From Xiphophorus maculatus (lineage: Eukaryota; Chordata; Actinopteri; Cyprinodontiformes; Poeciliidae): a stretch of 64,000 bases of DNA. Made by a program: the position numbers and the translations under genes. Within the stretch, counting starts at the first letter, position 1; each line of letters starts with the position of its first letter. Location: positions 21,696,968-21,760,967 of the forward strand of contig NC_036456.1 in assembly GCF_002775205.1 (NCBI RefSeq). The letters run 5' to 3'. The notes under the pieces were generated by a model that saw only the letters and a list, made by a program, of their open reading frames with translations, was not told the DNA's origin and searched no databases. Below, one piece after another: positions 47,118 through 59,533 of the stretch.

Positions 47118-47364
47118 TCATCGACACGAACCGCGTCTCAGTGTGACATCATCAACCGCCATCTGACCTTGTCGACCGGGCCTTCGCTCGGCCTTCAACA
47201 GCACCTGCACACATCATCATCATCATCACCATCATTACCATCATCATCATCATCATCGTCATCATCACCATCATCACCATCATTACCATCATCATCATCA
47301 TCATCATCGTCATCATCATCATCGTCATCATCACCATCATCACCATCATTACCATCATCATTAC

Positions 47365-47410
<46 letters not shown>

Positions 47411-47454
47411 GTCATCATCATCATCGTCATCATCACCATCATCACCATCATTAC

Positions 47455-47489
<35 letters not shown>

Positions 47490-50400
47490 CCATCATGTAA
47501 CTTACTTTGTCCACTGACTCCGTCTCCAAGGTAACCTGTGTCTGCCTCCAGCCGTGCCCACCTGTCCGGCTCCAGAGGGCGGAGCCATACCTGAAACAGC
47601 CAATCAGGATCAAGGTTTCACCCAGCTCTCTGCAGCAGCAGCAATCTGGTTAGAGGTCAGAGGTCATGGCCGCTGCGGTACCTTTGGTCCCGTCCTTTCT
47701 TGCGGACGAACAGCTGCAGGACTCCCACCTGACGCCCCGTCAGCCAATGGGAGAAGGAGAAGCAGGCGTCGCCATGGTTCCACAGAGGGAGAATCTGGAC
47801 GGCCAACCGGGCGCCTCGGACGCCGCGCTGGCCCTCCTTCAGCTCCGGGACCGACAGGTACCGCCCACCTGGGCCGGGAGTCAGAATCATTCTGGGTTCA
47901 TGACGCCTCACAGAGCCGCTGGTCTCCAGGTGTCGTTACCTGTAGGAGCCTCCACTACTTCCCAGGACAGATCGCCGTCTCGCTCAGAGATCCAGGCGCA
48001 GACGCCACGACTGAAGCTGCAGCGCAGATCACCGGCCGCTGCAACAGAGCAACTGATTCAGAGCAACGTCAGAGTCAGAGCAACATCAGAGTCAGAGCAA
48101 CATCAGAGTCAGAGCAACGTCAGAGTCAGAGCAACATCAGAGTCAGAGCAACGATACAGTCAGAGCAACGACACAGTCAGAGCAACATCAGAGTCAGAGC
48201 AACGATACAGTCAGAGCAACGTCAGAGTCAGAGCAACATCAGAGTCAGAGCAACGACACAGTCAGAGCAACATCAGAGTCAGAGCAACGACACAGTCAGA
48301 GCAACGACAGAGTCAGAGCAACATCACAGTCAGAGCAACGACACAGTCAGAGCAACGACACAGTCAGAGCAACGACACAGTCAGAGCAACATCAGAGTCA
48401 GAGCAACTACAGAGTCAGAGCAACTACAGAGTCAGAGCAACGACAGAGTCAGAGCAACTACAGAGTCAGAGCAACGTCAGAGTCAGAGCAACTACAGAGT
48501 CAGAGCAACGACAGAGTCAGAGCAACTACAGAGTCAGAGCAACGACAGAGTCAGAGCAACTACAGAGTCAGAGCAACGTCAGAGTCAGATTGGTTTCTGT
48601 TTAGTTTCTGTAGAGAACCGTTTAAGGTAAAAACAGTTTCCTCACTGTGTGGAAACTGTACAAATATGTACTAATAACATTAAATATGTACAAATCTGAA
48701 AAGCAGAGTAATTTTTATTTGATTCATGTTTGGTGTTGTAGAAGGTTGAGTTGGTCTCTGGGCTGCAGAACCATTTCTGGATCTATTCAGTTTGGTTCGG
48801 TTCAGTCCAACTGCAGCTTGTTTGTCTAGAAAGTCCAGGATGTTAATCGAACCAAAACGATCAAACTCTGTAAACCTCAGTCTGGGTTCTGTTGAAGGAG
48901 CTCAAATGCTAAATGGACCAGAGACCGCTCCAACATCAGGAAGTGGACTACAGCACAGGGCATTCTGGGTAAATAAAACAAATGCGACAGTCTATCGCTA
49001 GCAGAAGAAAAATCTCATGGTCTTTTACCAAAGACAAAATAAAAATCCTAAAAATGTTAAAATGACACCAATACATTTTTGGCTGTTTGCTCAGAGCCAG
49101 CGGCTTTGTTCAGTCTTCAGTTAATGATCAATCGATTTCTAAATTAGTTGAAGAATAGTCAACAACTGGTTTAATAATAATCTGATTGTTTCAGTTTAAT
49201 GAATGGTGCAAATTTTTCATCTGATTAATCGTCAGAATAATTGATTCCTAAAATGATCATTAGCTGTGGTTCTCCTCTGTGTCTCCAGTTGTTCTAATAT
49301 TTAGTTAAATATTTAGTTAAACTGAGTTTTATGTTCTGCTGTTTTTCAACAGAAACCCAGGAACCGGTACCGGGGTCGTCCTGAGCGTCCTGGGCCGTGG
49401 TTCCCAGCTCGATGTCAAACTCCCAGACGTGGTTTCGTCCAGGTTGCCGAGGAACTGAAGCACAACGACAGACGACAGTTAGCCAACGGTAGCTCTGACT
49501 GATTTATCTACTAAAACTAATTTAACTGAAACTAAACATTCAGATGAAATGTAAACATTTAAAGCTGCATTATGTAACTTTGATTAAAAAAGAGTTTTTG
49601 TTTTTTTACATAATTTTATAAAATGTTAATTATTTTGTGACAGATAATCTGTGAATAAAGTCAAGCTACTCTTCAAGAATCAACCAATCAGAGCCAGGAG
49701 GAGGGTTTTAGTGCTGCCAATCACTCTCGTGTTCATCCCCTGCTCCTTTCTCTCTGCTATGCTACAGCTAGCTAACCACAGCAGAACCTGATACAAATGC
49801 TAAGGCTAGTTAGCGTAGCCATTAATGACAGCGAATGAATGGTTTTCCTGTAACAGTAAGTTGTTTCTCTACTATTAGTACATTTTGCAGCAGGTACACA
49901 AGGTTGATTGACAGCACTAAGCCCTCCTCCTGGCTCTGATTGGTTGTTTTTCACAGATTATCTGTCTCATTCCAAACTGTCACAACATGGTGACAGTTTT
50001 AATAAATATGGAAAAAAATTATATTTATGTCAACCAAATCAATAATTAATTAATATATTTGGAAATTAAACTGTTAGTCTAGAAACAAACTGCTACAGGA
50101 AGCAGCAGCGCCGCCTCACTGTGAACGTCTCCTCTCTGCCGCTGCGTCACGTCCTTGTTGATCCGGTTGTTCAGCGTTGTCGTCACCATGGCGCTGGTGG
50201 TGGAGGGCAGCGTCGTGGTTGCTATAGCAACCGTAGGCGCAGCAGCAGTCGTAGCGGCGGAAGCTGGGACGGTAGGTGGAGCTGTTGGGACAGTCGTTGC
50301 AAGCTGTGTGGTTTGGGATCCGGTTGTCATAGCAACGATAGAGGTAGCCATTGAGGTGGTTGCTATGACAGTGGTCGTCAAGGCAGCGGTAGTTTGGTAA

Positions 50401-50798
50401 GCGGTGGAGGAGACGGTGGTGGAAGCAGAGGTGGAGGTGATGGTGGGTGTGGTTGTAGTGGGAACAGTGGTTGTAGTGGGAACAGTGGTTGTAGTGGGAA
50501 CAATGGTTGTAGTGGGAACAGTGGTTGTAGTGGGAACAATGGTTGTAGTGGGAACGGTGGTTGTAGTGGGAACGGTGGTTGTAGTGGGAACAGTGGTTGT
50601 AGTGGGAACAGTGGTTGTAGTGGGAACGGTGGTTGTAGTGGGAACAGTGGTTGTAGTGGGAACAGTGGTTGTAATGGGAACAGTGGTTGTAGTGGGAACA
50701 GATGTGGTGGTGATGGAAATTGTAGTTCTGGGTCTGTGTGGCTCTAAAGTCACTTTAAGAATCCCTGGAGAAAAAACAACAGAAACCTGTAAGCCAGA

Positions 50799-50876
<78 letters not shown>

Positions 50877-51134
50877 GTTGTTGTTATTTGTTCAGTTCAG
50901 TTTTTTGTGAAAATTCACTCTAAATCCACAAATTCTTGCATTGTTGAACGAATTAGCCATGCTATGCTAACTCCCACCTGCAGGTGGCAGTGTTTCTGCT
51001 ACTGCACCATGTGTCAGCCTCTCTTCATGCCACGTTATAGTTGATACAGTAACAAAACGTCACATTTACAGCCAAATATAAGGAAAGCAGCAGCCGTCTG
51101 TTCTTTTTTGTTACCTGTTAAAACAGTCATGATC

Positions 51135-51178
<44 letters not shown>

Positions 51179-54005
51179 AAAACTCCTTAAATCTGATGGT
51201 TTAGTTTAAATCTTTACTGTTCTGTTTCCCCTGCTGGTTCTATGAAGAAATGTTTCCAAACATGATCAAGTCCAAACATCTGGTTCTGTTCAGCCGCCCA
51301 CACAATAATTTATATCTTCACAGAACATATTGGGTCAGAACCGCCATCTCACTAAACCCAAACCCGTCAGCTGATGAACAGAACTCAGCAAACAGCCTGA
51401 AGTTCCTCATGTTTCAGTCCTGCCTCATAAAATGGATCATTTCCAAATAAAACTGCAGGTTTTGAGTTTTTTCAGAGATTTATTTGCATAAATTTCTTCT
51501 TCACTGATTTCTTGAAAGGTTTAACCAGTTAACAGGTCGTTAACCTTTAACTGGTTAAAGGTTTAGTGGTCGGGTTCTGATGAATCAGAACCAGAGTCGG
51601 GTTTTTGTGTCGTTACCTTTGCAGCTGCCATCTTTACAGCGACACTTTGGAGAGGAAGGATTCAGGGAGCAGAACGACCGAGAGTCTTTATCTGGACAGA
51701 AACAGAGGAAACGTCTTTATAACGTTATTATCTATATCTGATATTATTATATATTATATATTATCTATATCTGATATTATTATATATTATCTATATCTGA
51801 TATTATTATATATTATCTATATTATCTATATCTGATATTATTATATATTATCTATATTATCTATATCTGACATTATTATATATTATCTATATCTGATATT
51901 ATTGTATATTATCTATATTATCTATATCTGATATTATTATATATTATATATATTATCAATGTTTTCCTGACTCTGCAGAGGAGAAAAAGAGTCAGAATCT
52001 GATTCTGATCCTTTGAGGTAAAATAAACATCAGATGTTTAAACCAAAAATGAACAAATCAGCAAATTAAACTGTGAGGAGCAGGAAATGAGATTTTAATT
52101 TCAGGAGAATAAATTAGTTTTATTTTGTCTTAAAAATATTCCTGAAACTGAAATCATGATATTAGAAGCCCTGGCTGCGCTGACATCACTGGGATTTATG
52201 GAAACACAAGGAGCCAATTGGTGGAAAAATATGCTGATTTTCCAACAATTCATTCATCAAAAACCAGAAATGTGATTAATCGATTAAACTGATTGATCGC
52301 CCAGCTGTAGGATGAGGGAGAGAAAGTCGTCTGCTGTGTTTTTTGGTTTGGTCGTTTCTAACCAGGTGATTTCTGGAGATGGATGAATGTAATGGAGTTT
52401 CTTTAGTAAAGGGAGTTAAAGACAAATACACACTGCAGTTTTATCTCTGCTTCATGTTGCTCTGTCAGATGAACTAATGACTGTTTGTGGTTTAAGGTGT
52501 GAAACTCGCTGCTCCTCACCGATGCAGGCGTAGCGCCCGCCGATGAACGTCAGCTTGAAGCCCAGCTGGCATTTACAGAAGAAGCTCCCGAACGTGTTGA
52601 CGCACTTCCTGCGGCGCGGACAGGCGGCGCCCAGCGCGCACTCATCGACGTCTGAGGAGAGGCGAACCGGCGGTGAGGAAACAGAAACCAAACCGGGTCC
52701 GACCCGCCCAGAACCGAACACTGACCCACGCAGGAGCGGCGGTCCGGGCCCAGCCGTAACCCTGGAGACGGACAGGTGCACCGCACCTCGCCCTTCATCA
52801 CCTCACAGCCGTACTGGCAGTTGGCATGGAAACAGGTCCGCACATCTGAGAGCACGACATGAAAACGATTCAGTCAAGGAATCAGGAAACGTAGAGCTGA
52901 AACGATTAATCACGATTAATCGGTTAGTAAAATGTCCAACAGGCCTGTTGCAAAAGCAATTAATCAATTAATCATATAAATAAAAATGAGCTCAATAATT
53001 TCTATTTGCATGATTTCTCATCTTTTCTACAGAAAACTGGATGATAAAAGTCTCCAGTCTTTAATTTTTTAGCAGCAGCCTTTGCTACAAATGATCAACG
53101 TTCAGTAACAGAAAGCTGCTAATCCACTTCAGGCTACAAAATGAATTATTTATTTACATCTTTTAATGTATTTCTAATATTATACTAAAAAAGGTAACTG
53201 AAAAATTATCAGAATGTGCAATTTTTTGTCTGATTAACCAATTAATCATCAGAGTAATTGATTAATCGATAAATAAAATGGTTATCTGAAGGTCTCTCAC
53301 TCCTGCAGCTGCCGTCCGGCTGCAGGGCGAAGCCGTCCAGGCAGAAGCACTTGAAGCTGCCGGCCGTGTTCATGCAGCGGTGCTTACAGGGCCGCGGCTT
53401 CACTCCGCACTCGTTCAGGTCTGAAACACACCCACAGGTCAGAGGTCAGGGGTCAAATATCAGCCTGAGAGCTCCTCTTTTCTCTCCTTTCACTCCTCAC
53501 GTCGGTCTGTTGGATTAACCTCTGACCTCCGGCCCTGTCGATGACCAGGAGGATTGAAACGTGTGTCTGCAGGTCGAGCCTCGTCCTCAGCAAAACGTTA
53601 CATTAACCAGTTGGTGCTTAAAGTCAGGATGTGAGTCACATTGAAGCCTCTAATCAGCAGATGGTGTTTCTGTCTGTGTGTGTGTGTGGGCGTGTGTGTG
53701 GGTGTGTGTGGGCGTGTGTGTGTGTGTGTGGGGCTGTGTGTGGGCGTGTGTCTTTGGGTGATGCAGGTACAACACGCCCTCACAGGTCAAACAGCCACTG
53801 CAGGAATGCGTCTGTCTGTCTGTCTGCTGAAGGAAACCAAACGTCCCCAACACTTCAAACCCACGTTCACCTGGACGCTTCGTTACCTTGGTTACAGGTT
53901 TTTCCGGTGTATCCTGGGTGACATTTGCATTTGTCCGGTTCGACACAGTCTCCGTGTTTGCAGCCCTGCTGACAGTCAGCTACACACACACACAAACACA
54001 CACAC

Positions 54006-54041
<36 letters not shown>

Positions 54042-57000
54042 ACAGAGAGACGTGTTAATGAACATGCGTCGGGTTGGTCATGTATGAACACGTCCAGCGG
54101 CTGACGCCGGATCGTTTTCCAGCGTCTAATCTCCGCTGTTCTTCATGTTTTCGCTCATTAGCAGCGAAACCCAAACAGATTCCAGGAAATCCTTGGGTCT
54201 CGTTTCCAGGTCTCAGGGCGGTCGCGGGTCTCAGGGCGGTCCCGGGTCTCAGGGCGGTCGCGGGTCTCAGAGCGGTCGCAGGTCTCACATAAACCACCTG
54301 TCAGTCGGCATGAGGTTTGTTTGGGTTTGTGCTGACAGACATCCTGCTTCTGTTCAGCCAGACTGGCTGCTGCTCTGAACTCAGACCAACACCTAGAATA
54401 TCATCCATCCATCGTCTACATTCGCTTCTCTCTGCAGGTGGAGGAAGGTTACACCCTGGACCACCTGTCCAATAACAACCTGAGGACCAGTTAGAGACCA
54501 TTTAACCCAGCAGTGATGGATCTGAACTGTGGGAGGAAGCCGGAGTACCCAGAGAGAGAACAAGCTGACTCCATGCAGAAGGTGACAATCTTACTGTCAC
54601 TTCCCAGTTACTGCAAGCAGGATGCAATAGTTAATGTAGATAATCTATGATTTTATAACTGTCCTAGAGTCTAGAAAGTCAATAATCTGTAAAAAGCCTG
54701 ATGCTGAATCTTTTTCTGAAAAGTCGCTAAATTAAGTGGCTGATTTTCAGACCTTTGTGGAGGGAAATAAAAACAGTTTTCATGTTGATTTATCGGTGCA
54801 GATCTATAACTTTCATATCTGCTTGGCAGGTTTGGGATCTTTGAGTCTGATATGAACTGGGAGGAATTTGAGCCGACGGTTTGAATCCGTAGAGGTTTGG
54901 GATCCACAGACACCAACGAATAGCTGAAGTTTGCAAATGTTTGATCCATTCTGAAAAAGCCAATAACTGAATGTTTTAATGACCCAAACAACTAATATGC
55001 CGTAATATTCATTAATGCGTTCAGTGGAAAATGAACATGAATCGTTCCTGCAGCAGATCAGAGCTTCAGGTCTGAAGTTTAACAGTTTTCTTTTCCTCTT
55101 CAGAGGTTCAGATAATCAGCACAAAAGAAAAGAAACGGCGTTTCTGGATTGGGTGTTTAACAAACAGCCAGTTTCAAGTTGTGTTGAGGTATTACTTTAA
55201 AACATATTTTAGATATGATCTCTGGAACAATTCATGAATCGGCAGGTTTTACGACAGTCTGAACCGACAGTAACCCGGAGATTTCAGAACCAACAGAAAT
55301 AAATGTTCCTTAATTAAAAGTATCTTAAACATTTGATCAGATCTTAGTTGGTTTTTCCTGCTGGTCATGATGCGATCGATCATCTGTCTTCTGTTTTACT
55401 GCAACAACTCCATGTCTAAAGTTTTACTGTTTACCTTTAAGCTTTAACTAGGCCATTTCCTCTGGTTACTCGTTCTTCCTCCAGATCACTGAGGTCTGAT
55501 CCAATCTAAAGACAAACTTCTGTTTATGAGCTCATAATTCACTATTAATCAGTGTTTTACTGCCTTCCTGGATTTACTTTGCTCTATTTTATGCTTTTAA
55601 TTTGCTTTATAAATAAATCTTACTTCTTTCATTTACTAATAATCTAATTTATTGCTAACTGTTGGTCATTTGCAAACACAACTCTGGTTTATCTCTTCAG
55701 TTTAGGATCCTCTTTATGCCTGAATGATTTCATAAATCAGATTATATGAAAATAATCTGAGTGTTTGTCATAAATCATTCAGATAAACTCCGCTGCCTGG
55801 TTTTGGTCTCATGTTGGCTCTGAATCATCCTGAACTTCCTGTTGGAGTTTTGTCTGTCCTCACGTTGACACCGGTCCCGCTCCGTCCGCCTCCAGCCCCA
55901 GCAGCACTCCACGCCGTTGCCATAGCGACAGAGGCCGTCGGACAGCACCGCCTGGTCGGTCCAGCTGCAAACACAGACACACACCAGTCAGCAGCAGCGT
56001 GTTTGCGTTTCCTGCAGCTGGATTCATTAAAACGCTCTGATTAATTTCCTGCAGCGGGGTGAGTGTCTAGTCAAAGCCCGCCCCCCTCCGGCCCGGTTCC
56101 GCTCGGAGTGTTTGGTTAGCGTCAGCTCGGCTAGTCGAGACCGGCAGAGGAGCATCCTGACATCTCCAGTTTCCTGGAGCCTGTCCCGACATGAGGAGGC
56201 GGCGCCGCCGCGGCCTCTGCATACTTTCCGTCTCTGTTTGGTTTTCCAGAAACTTTCTGCTTACAGAAACTTTCTCTGCTCCAACTTTTCCACATCTTCC
56301 ATCAAAACAGCAAAAATCAAACTGTTTTATTGGGTTATAATTAAAAGCTGGATTACAAAGCGAAAGAAAATTATTATACTGACGGTTAATCGGTTAAAAT
56401 GATACATTCTTCAGATTTTCCATTTAAACTCTCCAGCGTTTTTAAATACATTTCAAAAACGGAAATTGACAATTAATTTTCATTTTAAATAAGAAGCAAT
56501 ATATTCATCTGCAGCTAAAGAAACAAAATATCAACATGTGAAAATCTCAGACCTTAGATCAATACAAAGATTGATCTGGAGATTAAAAATCTGCTTTTTA
56601 GAAGATTTTACTTTTATTTTTACAGAATTTGAATCATGTGGAGCTGAAATTATGCCACTAGAGAACATTTATATATTTATCATCTTAAATGTAAAATATA
56701 ACATGAAAAGCTCAGAACTTTCTGCTCGACTCACCATCAGTCCAACAAATCATCATTTTTACCAATAATCAATCAACAGCTGGATGCTTCATAGATTTAT
56801 TTTCTTGAACAGTGAAGCTAAAACTGGAGGAGTTCTGATCATGTTTACAGATAAAAAAGGTTTTTTATTATTTTAAATGCAAAATGTTTCTTTTTGCAGT
56901 TTTGTCTTGATTCCTGCTCTGACTGTGTTGATCTGTTTACTTCAGTTATCAGTAATCAGATTACTAAATTAGTAAACCATTATTTCAAAAATCGATTAAC

Positions 57001-57141
57001 ACGACTAATTGTGATTAATCAAGATATAATTAACTTATTTTATGATGCTTTTAAATGTTTAAGCAACAAAAAATATTTATTGTCAAACATTTTTAAAAAC
57101 TAAATTATTTTACATTTAGCTGATACAGTTATTACTGTTCA

Positions 57142-57215
<74 letters not shown>

Positions 57216-57311
57216 TAAAGCCACCAGAATGACCCACCTGTTGTAGTCCAGACTCTGTCCCTGGATCACCATCCAGAACCCGGACAGCAGAACCAGAACC
57301 AGAACCAGCAT
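47118..57311 (-). CDS. npnt: Nephronectin (EGF-RGD-MAM matrix protein)
   Basis: Thirteen phase-consistent exons on the minus strand, 633 codons: 57311-57238, 55964-55864, 53979-53887, 53420-53301, 52845-52726, 52651-52520, 51691-51617, 50764-50120, 49454-49371, 48038-47940, 47868-47682, 47590-47506, 47204-47118 (TGA). Domains: signal peptide; GLCRYG-CCWGW N-terminal module; EGF modules [52 protein letters not shown] and DVDECALG...CVNTFGS; a Thr/Pro/Val repeat (about 260-345); RGD at 449-451 followed by VHIPRQP; and a C-terminal MAM domain (482-633) with [12 protein letters not shown] and [10 protein letters not shown]. This order is diagnostic of nephronectin, a secreted basement-membrane ligand of RGD-binding integrins (alpha8beta1 in mammals). 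The usual fifth EGF module (DIDECS...) was not found between 51691 and 52520. An in-frame upstream Met at 57380 exists; 57311 was chosen because the leader follows it directly. Confidence 0.93.
47212..47496. repeat. (CAT)n microsatellite in the last nephronectin intron
   Basis: Nearly 290 bp of CAT triplets with CAC, CGT and TAC variants, between exons 12 and 13. The 5' splice site GACAAA|GTAAGT lies a few bases beyond it. Serine and methionine frames across it are artefacts. Confidence 0.9.
48055..48592. repeat. 17-bp minisatellite in a nephronectin intron
   Basis: About 32 units of GAGCAAC(G/A)TCAGAGTCA with changes at two or three sites. It starts within 20 bp of the 3' splice site of the first MAM exon, so it forms the end of intron 9. 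Since 17 is not a multiple of three, all frames cycle through the same repeat peptides. Confidence 0.9.
50451..50715 (-). repeat. 18-bp coding minisatellite (Val-Pro-Thr4) in nephronectin exon 8
   Basis: About 14 units of 18 bp on the minus strand encode VPTTTT, with rare Ile and single-base variants. Length changes by whole units keep the frame. The result is a Thr-rich, probably O-glycosylated stalk between the EGF modules and RGD. Confidence 0.85.
50803..50876. repeat. (TTA)n microsatellite
   Basis: About 24 TTA units in the intron just upstream (in gene sense) of exon 8, about 40 bp from its acceptor. Confidence 0.9.
51138..51177. repeat. (GAT)n microsatellite
   Basis: About 13 GAT units in the intron between the linker exon and the Thr-rich exon. 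Confidence 0.9.
51725..51960. repeat. AT-rich tandem repeat
   Basis: Units such as TATCTATATCTGATATTATT recur about eight times with variable spacing. It is intronic, next to the linker exon. Confidence 0.85.
53677..54288. repeat. Cluster of GT, CA and 18-bp repeats around EGF exon 3
   Basis: A (GT)-rich run at 53677-53752, a (CA)n run at 53981-54039 directly against the acceptor of the exon encoding the first EGF module, and four units of GGGTCTCAGGGCGGTCGC at about 54209-54288. Confidence 0.8.
57144..57214. repeat. (ATA)n microsatellite
   Basis: About 24 ATA units in nephronectin intron 1, some 25 bp downstream of the exon 1 donor in gene sense. The poly-Ile frame is an artefact. Confidence 0.9.
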
Positions 57312-57439
57312 CCTCCTTCCTGTGGTTACAGAACTGGGAGGTTTTCCAGTCCCAGTGCTCCCAGTGCTCCCAGTGTTCATCCAGGGAGAATCCAGTTTCC
57401 TGCCATGCTGTGAATCTCTATCCGGTCAGATGAACCTCC

Positions 57440-57840
57440 TCCTCTGCAACAAACCCAGTTTAACCATTAAAACCAGTCAGAACCCAGCTCCATTCCTCCT
57501 CCGTCACTAACTGCTCTGTGCCGCTGAGCGCGCGCCCAGGTAGTCTCTCCTCGCGCCGCCTCTGATTGGTCGGTTGTTGGTACCGGTGAGAGTCGCGTGC
57601 CGCTCCGGGTTCTAACAAAGGAACTGGTTTGTTTTTGTTGTTTCCTCCCGGAAACGCGCCGCTGCCTCCCGAACCCGAACCGAACATGCGCGGCCTGAAA
57701 CCCGAACCCAGAGAGGGCGGTACCGGGAACCCTGGAGCCATCAGAACCCACCGCCCCGGGCCGCAGGACTCACTGAGCTGATCCAGAACCGCAGCCCGCT
57801 CTGTAATTCTGGAGAACCAACCCGAACCAGAACCTTTCAT
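57440..57840 (-). promoter_or_regulatory. CpG-rich block upstream of nephronectin, probable promoter/5' UTR
   Basis: Much denser in CpG than its surroundings, with a CCAAT box in reverse orientation (GATTGGTCGG near 57562). It lies 130-530 bp upstream of the nephronectin start codon. No TATA box stands out. A 126-codon minus frame through it is probably fortuitous. Confidence 0.45.
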
Positions 57841-59533
57841 CCGTCTTTATAGGTGATATTTATGAAACCCAGACCGACTTTAATCTGGTTCTAATCAGCA
57901 CCTTTTGGGTCTCTTTTACTAGAAACAGGGTCCAGTTCATTCAGAACCCAAAAACAAAATGTTTCACTGCTGATGGAACTAAAACGATTATTTCAGTAAT
58001 CAACGATTCTGACGATTAATCGGATAAAAACCTGCCAGATCAGACTTTCTGTTTCACCTCTTAATCCTTTTTATGCAATTTTAGAAACACGCAAGATGCA
58101 AATAAACAAATATTTTCATTTTTTAAATAAACTTTTTGCCTGAAGAGCCTAAAGTTTGATCATTTTGATGCATCAGCAGCCAAATGAATCATCACCAATC
58201 TGTGGATTAATTATTGATTAACTGATTAATAATTAGATAGCAAAAAGGGCTTAACATGAGATTTATTTAAGAATATGAACCAGGTTAAACTCTGACATGT
58301 GATGAGTATAGAACATATTTATAGAAAAAGGAGAAAGTTTTTATAAATCTTACGTGTTTCTGTTCAGTTTTGACTCGGTTACATTTGCTCATGTTTCAGC
58401 AAATGATTTTTCCATTTAAAGATGAACCTGTCTACTGTCGCCATGTGCATTATCACAGTCATCAGCAGAACGTTTTAGATAAATAACTTTTAACGAGTGT
58501 TTAGTAGTTGCTGAAATGATTAATTGATTTTTGAAATAATTACCAACTAATTTAGTAATCGGAACAGCTCACTTTAAACCAGGAGAAACGGTCCAGATGA
58601 AGACAGAAACAGAGTTAATGTTAATACAAAGACAAAAATAGAGAAATTAATTCTGTTAAGAGACAATAAAAGATTAATATTGGGTTTGGATCGATGTGCA
58701 TCCAGGAACGAGAAACGGAGGAACCAGGAGAACTTTCTACGAAAAACAGAGTTTAGAGGGATCACAAACTAAATGAAGAATCATTGAAGGATCTAAAATT
58801 ACCTTTACCAAAAGGTTTTAACAAACATCATATAAATAAATAAAAAATCCCATAAAAACATAAAATCTATTTTCATTTTATAGGCTGATGTAGAAGCTCA
58901 GTTTCCATAAAAATAAAAACGGATAAACTTCTTTAAAACTGGCCTTTTTAGGAAAGAATCAGAAAATTATTTAAAAATTTTAATATTTCCTCTAAAATTG
59001 TTGTTAATAGATGAACTTCTGCTGTTTTTGTGTTTTAAACTGAGATTATTCAACAGTTTTGCTGCTCAGATCCAATAATTTTCTAATTTACTCCCTGCTG
59101 CCGCCTCCAGTCTGACATTCATGTTACATTTTCAGAAATTTAAATCAAAAACTTTTCCAAAATCCCGAATGAAAACTCAGAAGATGATTTTATGGATGTT
59201 TAATCTCTGCAGAAATGTTTCCAATGCTCGTTCTTCTCATCTTAAGGCCATTCAAGCTTATTCAGGAGCTACCAATCAGTTTTATTTTCATAAAATTTAA
59301 AGTTTTATGTGTTAATTTCTGGATTTCATGTCAAGAACAGGAGCGAACAAGAGGAATATTTTAATTTCCTCTCATTCCTTTAGAAACGGAGTAAAACCCG
59401 TCATGCAGTGACAGTTTCCACCAGCAGAGGGCGGTGTGGGTTCATCTGTTCGGGTTGAGTTTCCTCCTCTTCCTCCTCTTCCTCAGCCTCAGGAGCTCAG
59501 AAGCTGCAGGTTTCTGTCAGCAGCAGCAGCAAC
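57841..59533. other. Intergenic region between divergent genes
   Basis: AT-rich, no coding signal. It separates the nephronectin start (minus strand) from the cyclase-like gene start (plus strand). Confidence 0.5.

Noticed and set aside
47109-47613. Poly-Ser and poly-Met frames around the CAT repeat
   Set aside because: They are repeat artefacts; the true exons 12 and 13 of nephronectin flank the repeat with proper splice sites.
47554-48630. Plus-strand frames of 358 and 312 codons with repeated [13 protein letters not shown]
   Set aside because: They are antisense to the MAM exons and then cross a 17-bp intronic minisatellite.
50404-50910. Plus-strand frame of 168 codons rich in Val and Gly, ending in poly-Leu
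   Set aside because: It is antisense to the Thr-rich nephronectin exon and runs into the TTA microsatellite.
57132-57380. Poly-Ile C-terminus after the nephronectin leader
   Set aside because: The frame runs past the exon 1 donor into an ATA microsatellite in the intron.
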